Shown: positions 57,680 through 64,000 of the stretch, in pieces
How the letters are laid out: the number at the start of each line of letters is the position of its first letter
How positions within the stretch are numbered: the first letter of the stretch is position 1
NCBI GenBank assembly: GCA_024345305.1
Contig: BRON01000003.1
Coordinates: 1,240,001-1,304,000, forward strand
Reading direction: 5' to 3'
Origin: Mrakia gelida
Lineage: Eukaryota > Basidiomycota > Tremellomycetes > Cystofilobasidiales > Mrakiaceae
Length of the DNA: 64,000 bases
Position numbers and translations under genes: made by a program
The notes under the pieces: generated by a model
The model's input: only the letters and a program-made list of their open reading frames with translations
What the model was told of the DNA's origin: nothing
Database searches by the model: none

Positions 57680-58783
57680 CTATGAAGGGACTCCAGCAGC
57701 AGCGAAGAGTCTGTAGCCAAGCGCCAGAGGGAAGGAGAAGTCAGTTCGGACGAGACGCGAAGCGAACGACGGACGAAACACCACCACTCACTCAGTCAGA
57801 TCCGTATGATCCTCACTGTTCTGCATCCGATGAGCGAACGAGCAAACCTCTCCAGGGCCGAAGATGAACTCTCCTCCGTTTTGTCTGAGAATGGTCCGTG
57901 TTCATGAAGGAAAGAGAACGCGTCGCGGAAGGTCAGCCCTCGTCCTTCATCCCACGCTCTCCTTCCAATCCCACTCAAGGCCCCTCGTTCTGACGAACTC
58001 ACCTCAGATCCCCAGCCTTCCCAACCAGCAAGAGATGCGACAACCCAAACTTGATCGAGGCGAACGCTTCAGCGAGAGGCGACTTCTTCAAGTAAGTCTT
58101 CTTCTGTTGACCTTTGGGAGTCATGTCGAGCGTCCATGAGCAGCCAAGCTTGAGGTAGGTGGCCCGAGTTGGGTCGGAGTAGATGGGGAAGGGACAGGAG
58201 GTATTCTCTGCGGGATATACAGGTGCGAAGAGTCAGGGGAGTTGGGTTCGAGCGAGACGGGAGGGAAAGGATCGAAGGAAGAGAGCTCGAGCTCGAGCTC
58301 AGTACCTCTGAAACCTTTGATGAGCTCGTGTCCTCCGCATCCGACGACGACGACTTTGAGACCAGCAGCTTCAAGTCTGGAGGGAGTGAGCTCTTCGCTG
58401 AGCTGGTTGATGTAGAGCTGAGAGGTCGAAGGAAAGGCAGGGAGGGGAGGGAAAGGTCAGCTTCGATGGTGAGCTCGCCCGTTCCTCCCTCGTCCCTTCC
58501 CTCGCCTCCTTTGCTTCCCTTCATCTCGACTCACCGTGCACTTCCCACATAGATAAGAGCTGGAGATGAAAGCCAGAGATAGTCAGATGTCTGTTATGTT
58601 GCCGAGAAAGAGCTGAAAACAACGGAATCAGGCTCACCGAATGAAAACGACCAGCGTCCTCTCCTCAAAGAAGTTCCCAAACTTGACCTTCTCGCCGCTC
58701 TCCTCCAACACCTCCAGCGAGGAGAGGAAATGCAGGTCCTGATTCGATGGGATTCCGTTGGAAGTGAGGTCTGGGAGCTGCAT
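57680..58783 (-). CDS. AhpC/TSA-family thioredoxin-fold protein (copy 1)
   Basis: Exons 58638-58783, 58535-58559, 58306-58417, 58003-58207, 57792-57884 and 57680-57710 total 612 nt, 203 residues. It reads like the PRXL2/AhpC-TSA_2 group: LVVFIRSYLCGKCTLYINQL has the redox-type CxxC in the peroxiredoxin loop, KVVVVGCGGHELIKGF, FPIYSDPTRATYLKLG, LLLVGKAGDLRQNGGEFIFG and SFAHRMQNSEDHTDLTELFAAAG. These proteins reduce peroxides or act as electron carriers; the true substrate is unknown. The next gene upstream is a diverged paralog. One exon has 25 nt. Confidence 0.88.
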
Positions 58784-59130
58784 CGTCTAGTGTCTAAGAG
58801 AGAAGAATGTGGTTGGGAGGGAGGAAAGGCGAAGTCGATTCAGCCCGGAGGGGAGGAGGAGGTTTCGGTGAGCTCGAGTCGATCGAGCAAGGCTTTCACT
58901 TTTATCGACCCGGACGCCGTAGAGAGAAAAGCGAAGTATCATAGACGGATAAAAGAAAAGGTGGCATGTAGCTAGGTACGACGAAGGCGAGAAACGAGCG
59001 AAGAAAGTGAGGTAGGCGATCAAGTGGCCTCGACCCCTCGAAGCGACGCGACCTTCATCAACCTGTTGTCGGAAACCACGAGGCAAGTCAGCATCCGAAA
59101 AGCCAGACGCGGATAGGTAGTATCATCGAC
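58784..59130. other. Intergenic, 347 bp
   Basis: Promoter of copy 1 and 3'UTR of copy 2 of the AhpC/TSA-like pair. No gene seen. Confidence 0.5.
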
Positions 59131-60023
59131 TCAATCATCAATCTCGGTATGATCAGCCGGGTTCCTCATCAAATGAACGAACGAAGCCCTAACCTTCCCC
59201 GTCGCGTCGTCTCGTTCAAACACCACTTCTCCTCCGTTTTGACTGTGTTCGCAACCCAACCAACCACACGTCAGCCACGCTCCTCGCCCAAACTGACGAA
59301 AGAAAGAGGACTCACTCATAAACACCTCCCTTCGGAACCAACCCCAAATGCCTCCAAACCGCCCTCCCACTCTTCCCCACGAGCTTCATCGTCCCGTCCT
59401 CACTGAGGTATTTGGGGAGGGGGATCTGGTTGGTGAAGAGGAGTTTGGAGAGAGGGAGGTTGGGGAGCATTTGGAGGACTTGGTAGGTTGAGCGAGAGGG
59501 GTCGGCGTAGATGGCGAAGGGGGAGAGGGTCTCTTCTGTGAAGCGAACGAAGACGAGCGAGGGAGGAGGTGAGTTCGAGGGCGAGAAGGACGGGTTTGAA
59601 TTGGGTTCGACGAACCTCTGTAGAACTTGATGGGTTCCCAGGAACCACATCCGATGATGATGAGGTTAGAGGTTGGGGAGAGGGAGAAGGAGAGAGAGGT
59701 GATGTAGTTCTTAGAGACGAAGCGAAGAAGGAAGGTGAGCTCGAGATCAGTTGGAGTCGCTCGCGTTCCTCTTCGGTGCCTCGTCCTCGTCGAGTTCACA
59801 TAGGAGAGAGCGAGCGTACCTTGTCGAAGGCGCAGTAGAAGTGCCTGCGTGCCGAAAGAAAGAGAAGAGTCAGGAAGAAAGGAAAGAAGGAAGAAGGGAA
59901 GGAAAGAACGAACGAACCTAATGAAGACGACCGTCGTCCTCGCTTCCCCTTCCCTCCCTGCTCGTCGTAGACCTCAAGAGCTCGGAGCGATTCGATCTGT
60001 TCAGAGGTAAGAGTAGTCGACAT
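59131..60023 (-). CDS. AhpC/TSA-family protein (copy 2), apparent frameshift in exon 1
   Basis: Read from 60023, the start MSTTLTSEQIESLRALEVYDEQG aligns with copy 1. Exon 1 (59918-60023) then has to change frame to give RTTVVFIRHFYCAFDK, which continues in phase through the later exons: NYITSLSFSLSP, IIIGCGSWEPIKFY, PFAIYADPSRSTYQVL, GGEVVFERDDATG and NPADHTEIDD. One nucleotide is missing relative to a continuous frame (near 59938). Either the copy is a pseudogene or the assembly has an indel; a minimal 15-35 nt intron is unlikely. The redox site is HFYCAF: the second Cys of copy 1 is gone. Confidence 0.7.
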
Positions 60024-60228
60024 CTTCGTTCACTGCTGGTTGGTGTTGGAGGTGAAGGAGGGAAGCGAAGAAGGAAGCCAAACCCGGCCTCGCTCGCTCG
60101 TCGTGCCTGAAAGCCTGGACCCTCCCTCTCCTTTCTCGACCTCGACTCGAAAAACAAGCTCGAAGGAAGAAGAACCATAAGTAAGGTAAGGTATCTAAAC
60201 TCGAAGTCGTCTCTCAAGAAGGAGACGA
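60024..60228. other. Intergenic, 205 bp
   Basis: 5' leader and promoter of AhpC/TSA copy 2 and 3'UTR of TAM41. No gene. Confidence 0.5.
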
Positions 60229-62325
60229 TCACAGTCCCTTGGTTCCCTCCTTCTCAGCCTCCTCCTTCCTCTTCACCTCCTCGAGCTCCTTGGTTCCCTT
60301 CTGCCACTTGCCGACCTTGGCCCACGAGTAGTGAAGGGACTTGAGAGGTCCGGCGGTGATGATCCCCTTGATGGACTGGGTGAGAGCGGGTCGACGAGTG
60401 ATTTGGGAGGTTTCTGTGGAGACGGAAATCGAGGGAGGGAGGAGGGACGCGTCGAAGAGAGTGGAAGGGGGAGGAGAGGTCAGCGACGAGGAGAGACGAA
60501 GTGGAGAAGGACGAGAGACATGGAATATGATAGGTGGGAGGTGAGTGGGCGTGTGATATGCGAGATGGAAGGGGAGATGGTCGCAAGGAGACGAGAGCGA
60601 GGGCAGGAAAGATGGAAAGCAACTCACGTCGAATCAACTCATGTCCCAAACTCTCCTCCCCTCCAATCTTCAACCAAAGCTCCTTCTCCGCCGAACTCTC
60701 CGTCTGATCCCTCGACGCATCAGCGTACTTGGCTCGAATCCCAGTCTTGAGCGTCTTGGGAAGCTTCCTGGCGAGCGAAGCTCGGTGTTCGGGAGAGTGA
60801 TCTTGCTGCGAAGGGTCGAGGTCGAACGAAAACGAGACGAAGGTCAGCTGAGGACTCCGAGACGCGAGTAGAGGTGGGACGGGGTGCGACTTACGTGCAA
60901 AGACCCTCCAGGAACTCCCACGACGGCCAGTCCATCGAGTTCGCTCAGGAGTCGTCCGTAAACTCCCTTGAACTTGTCCATCTGCGAGTCGACGATGTTG
61001 TGGATCTTGCGAGGGTTCTCCGCTCCCGGGATGGACATTCGGAAGTCGCCTGTTCGTCGAACCAGCCGAGAACGAACACACGAGAACAAGGAAGGGCGAG
61101 GAAGGGAAGAAGGGAAGGAAGGAAGGACGTCAGCTCGGGCAAAACGCGAAGCGGTGCGACCTCGAACACCCTCCTTCCCTCCCTCGTTCGAGGGTGGTTG
61201 GGAGGAGCGAAGTACGGGCAGAGGTCCAAAAAACTCACCACCGTACGAAAGACCAGCGATCCTGGTGTAGAGTTCTCGTTCCGAGAAGTTCTCTGGGAGG
61301 GTGAGGAGGGCGACTCTGAGGGCTGAAGCGAGGTTGACCTGGTTGGCGAGCTTCACTCGAGGGTCGTCCTTGATGATTCGGATCTGAGGGCGAAAACGAG
61401 GAGCGTAGACGACGAGTTCGTCAGCTCGAACTCTTCCTCGAAGGGTAGAAGGCGAGTGGGGAGGTTATGCTTACCGGCTTATGCATCCTACCAGACAAGT
61501 AGAGGGTCTGCCATTCGATGAGGTCCTTGCAGAGGTGATCCATCGTGACGACTCCGTACTTGATCCTCTGCAGCACCCCCGAACCGAAACGAAAGCACCT
61601 TTGTTAGCTTCCCCTTCCTCTCTACTAGGTGAAAAGTTCGCTCGACTCACCACTCCCTCTACAGGCACATCAGCATTGAACCAAACTCCCGCTCCTCCAT
61701 GCTGCTGAATCCAACTGACCGCCCCACTCCCCATCGCCCTCATGTAAGCCGGATAGTGACTCGGGTTGTTCTGCATGTTGATGCTGTGGAAGTGATCCGC
61801 ATGGGTAACAGCAAAGATGAAATCCAGCATCGGAGGTTTCTCTCCTTCCTTTCCTGGAGGAGGTGAACCAGGACCTCCCTGAGCGAAGATGCCGCTTCCG
61901 TAGGCGAAGGCGTAACGGATGGGAGCGTCCTTGAAGGATCCTACGATCGTGTTGAGTAACGAGAGAGTAGAGTCAGGGAGGGAGACCATCTGGTTCTCCC
62001 CGAATCCGGAGGGGAGTTGGATCTTGGGGCGAGCGGCGGAGGGGAAGAGGGGAGTACGAGGACGGTAGGGACGGAGGATCTGAGGTTTCGGAGGGGAGGA
62101 GAGGTTCGTTGGGAGTTTGACATGCGTGGCGAGAGTGGAACGAGGTGGGCCGTTGGTGACCGTGGAGGAGGAGGGTTTGGTGGTAGTGGTTTGAGCGAGG
62201 AGGGCGTCGTTCGAGGAGGAGGAGGAAGAGGAAGGGGAGGAGGAGGAAGGTGTCGAGTAAGCGGCAGCCTGTTTCAGAGCCTTGGAGGCGGAGGAACGAG
62301 CTTGCTTTTGAGCACAGACGAGCAT
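60229..62325 (-). CDS. TAM41: Mitochondrial phosphatidate cytidylyltransferase TAM41/Mmp37
   Basis: Six exons (61651-62325, 61475-61567, 61239-61383, 60895-61049, 60628-60805, 60229-60413) sum to 1431 nt, 476 residues. The N terminus (MLVCAQKQARSSASKALKQAAAYS) is a mitochondrial presequence plus a Ser-rich stretch. The nucleotidyltransferase core is clear: IRYAFAYGSGIFAQ, PMLDFIFAVTHADHFHSINMQNNPSHY, GVWFNADVPVEG, IKYGVVTMDHLCKDLIEWQTLYLSGRMHKP and AALRVALLTLPENFSERELY. It makes CDP-diacylglycerol from phosphatidate and CTP on the matrix side of the inner membrane, feeding cardiolipin. The C-terminal LTQSIKGIITAGPLKSLHYSWAK region is the conserved amphipathic end. A Pro-rich linker follows the presequence. 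Confidence 0.95.
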
Positions 62326-62574
62326 CGAGGGGGTAAAGAACGTGAGGGGGAGGAAGGGAGAGGTGGGGAGGGAGCTGCTGTCGTTTTTTTGAGGGGGGAG
62401 GGAGGGAAGGAAGGAGGAAGGGAGGAGTGGAATGAGAGTTGAAGGCGAGCTTCGGATTCGGCTGGGGTTCGGCTTAGAGGCGAGTTCGGGCTCGAGAGAT
62501 TATATAGATCGTGAAAAAATCGTAAGGAGATGAAAGAACCAAACGCGAAGAGATCGAACTCCTCGCCAAAAAAA
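62326..62574. other. Intergenic, 249 bp
   Basis: GA-rich promoter/leader of TAM41 and 3'UTR of the following minus-strand gene. No gene. Confidence 0.5.
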
Positions 62575-64000
62575 CTACTTCGCCAACACCCAGATCTGAC
62601 CGTCTTCCGCTCGAGGGTTGTGCCACTGTCCGTTCAGACGGACGTCCGTGTAAAGATGTCCTGTGGGCGTCTTCTTCTCGTCTGGAGGTCGCACCTGTTG
62701 GCGAAGAAGTATGCGAAAGCGAGGGACGAGGTGAGTGAGCTGCTCGCGAAGGAGAAAAGGGGAGAGGGAAAAGGAAGAGAGCGAGAGAGAGGACGAACTC
62801 GAAGACCGTGAAGAACGAACTCCTGTCCGACTTCCCACTTCGGTAGACCTTCTTTTCCCGAGAAGAGACTGAGAGGGATTTCTGCTCCGGATTCATCGGT
62901 TACCACATATTCTGCGTAGAACGGGAAGGGTTTCCTCTGGGAAGGAGCTGAGGATGAGAAAGAGTCGTCGTCAGTTTACCTCGTCGTTCAAGCTCCTCCT
63001 CCTCCCCCTCTTCGATCCTACCAAGAAAAAAGGGAACGGAACTCACGATTCAAGTATTTCTTGATAGTCCCCTTCAGATTGACCCTCCTGTCCACAGGAC
63101 CCTCCAAGATCTCCTTGATCGACTCGTAAACGAGCTCCTGGCCGACGGGCGGTTCGACGTGCGTCCACCAGGAGTCCGGCGACCTCAGCTTGAGACCCGA
63201 TCCGTAGAGGGTGATGAGAGGTGGAGAGACGTATCGGTTGATGTCGAGCTAAGGGAATCACACAAAGACGAGAAAGAAGAGCGAGCTCTCGTCAGTTCGT
63301 TCGGCGCGACGGGGAACGAAAAGCGAAGCCTCGCGTAGGCGAGGCGTTCACGTAAGGAGACGATGCTGACCTTGACATTCATGAGATTGATAAGATCTCC
63401 CTTGACGAGAGCGGCGGCTTGGGTGAAGGAGACGAAGGAAACGGGGATGGTCGCTCCAGAGATCAAGTCGCGAGCGATGAACTTGTCCGTACGCGTTCGG
63501 TGAGAGGGTGTAATTTTGAGATGTGAGTTCTGGCGTTTGAGGAAGGCGATCTCAGCATCTGAGGAAGGCGAGAAGTAACGAGAAAGGGAGAAGAGACGAT
63601 CAGCGAGAGTGATTGACGACGAGGGAAGAGCGCGAGAAACGTCGCCTCGCTGGCTGGGAGGAGAGCAAAGCGCGGACAGTGGAGGAGAGGAGAACACGAC
63701 GAAGGGTTAGCCCTATTACGCACCAGTCCTCTGGATGTTCATGATCTCCCGTTCGACCTGGCTGTCGACGACGACCTGAGTGCAGAGGAGCGTTCCAGGA
63801 CTTCGTTTCAGAGCATCCTCGACGGTCAAGAGGGCAGCAGGAAGCTGTCAAAACGAAGTCGACGACGTGGATACATGTGTCAGTCAAGGAGAAAGAGCTC
63901 GAGCTTCTATCCTCGAGTCGATAAGCGAAGAAGGGAAAGAAAACGAACTTTTCTTGCGTTGGGGTCCTGGACGAACTGCTTGATCTAAAAGAAGCACCCA
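62575..64000 (-). CDS. Unknown protein, 5' end beyond window
   Basis: Exons 63949-63984, 63724-63844, 63371-63558, 63047-63248, 62799-62947 and 62575-62694 stay in one frame and give the last 271 residues. Segments include EDALKRSPGTLLCTQVVVDSQVE, DKFIARDLISGATIPVSFVS, VNLKGTIKKYLN, YAEYVVTDESGAEIPLSLF and RLNGQWHNPRAEDGQIWVLAK at the end. Alternating strands such as GAEIPLSLFSGKEGLPKWEVGQEFVLHGLRVR look OB-fold-like (inference). I do not recognise the family. One intron has a GTCAGC donor, two use GTTCG, one GTGCG. The beginning lies right of position 64000. Confidence 0.72.

Overview
The window is nuclear DNA of an intron-dense fungus. Nearly every gene has many short introns (about 60-180 nt) with GTGAG donors, a near-invariant CTGAC branch site and a pyrimidine-rich CAG acceptor. 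Three zinc-cluster (Zn2Cys6) regulators, fungal-type WD40 CAF-1 p60, BTB, F-box and vWA proteins, and an intron-containing tRNA-Phe fit a basidiomycete; the GC content (mid-50s percent by eye) and intron style suggest a Pucciniomycotina red-yeast-like organism (inference). Most gene models below were spliced by hand and kept one open frame across all junctions; several close exactly in codon arithmetic.

Layout. 0.7-1.4 kb (+) small F-box-like ORF; 1.55-4.8 kb (+) sugar/quinate-type MFS transporter; 5.4-6.9 kb (-) GRF zinc-finger protein, divergent from 7.1-9.0 kb (+) PAAF1/Rpn14-like proteasome assembly WD40; 9.4-10.3 kb (-) BTB protein, divergent from 10.8-13.6 kb (+) DHA2-type MFS transporter; 13.7-15.4 kb (-) F-box/LRR-like protein; 15.65-16.7 kb (-) unknown coiled-coil protein; 17.5-17.95 kb (-) DUF2462/UPF0390 small basic protein, divergent from 18.2-21.5 kb (+) vWA protein; 21.8-23.7 kb (+) D-erythronate-dehydrogenase-like epimerase; 23.8-23.9 kb rearranged remnant of a sugar transporter; 24.05-24.19 kb tRNA-Phe; 25.3-26.3 kb (+) lumazine synthase; 26.7-30.2 kb (+) CAF-1 p60.

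30.6-40.4 kb (-) holds two tandem homologous Zn2Cys6 regulators; 40.9-42.7 kb (-) an unknown, probably mitochondrial protein (paralog A), divergent from 42.8-49.2 kb (+) DNA ligase IV; 49.4-51.6 kb (-) 3-ketoacyl-CoA thiolase; 53.2-55.0 kb (+) a third, unrelated Zn2Cys6 regulator; 55.6-57.1 kb (-) paralog B of the 41 kb protein; 57.7-58.8 and 59.1-60.0 kb (-) a pair of AhpC/TSA-like thioredoxin-fold paralogs, the second with an apparent frameshift; 60.2-62.3 kb (-) mitochondrial CDP-DAG synthase TAM41; 62.6 kb to the window edge (-) an unknown partial gene.

The genes are mostly housekeeping and do not form one pathway. The notable signals are at the RNA and genome-history level: a repeated palindrome ACGCGT(C) sitting mainly inside introns, recurrent non-consensus donors GTCAGT and GTTCGT, a GC-AG intron, a 6-nt micro-exon and a zinc finger spread over five tiny exons, the paralog pairs, and the transporter relic beside the erythronate-dehydrogenase gene.
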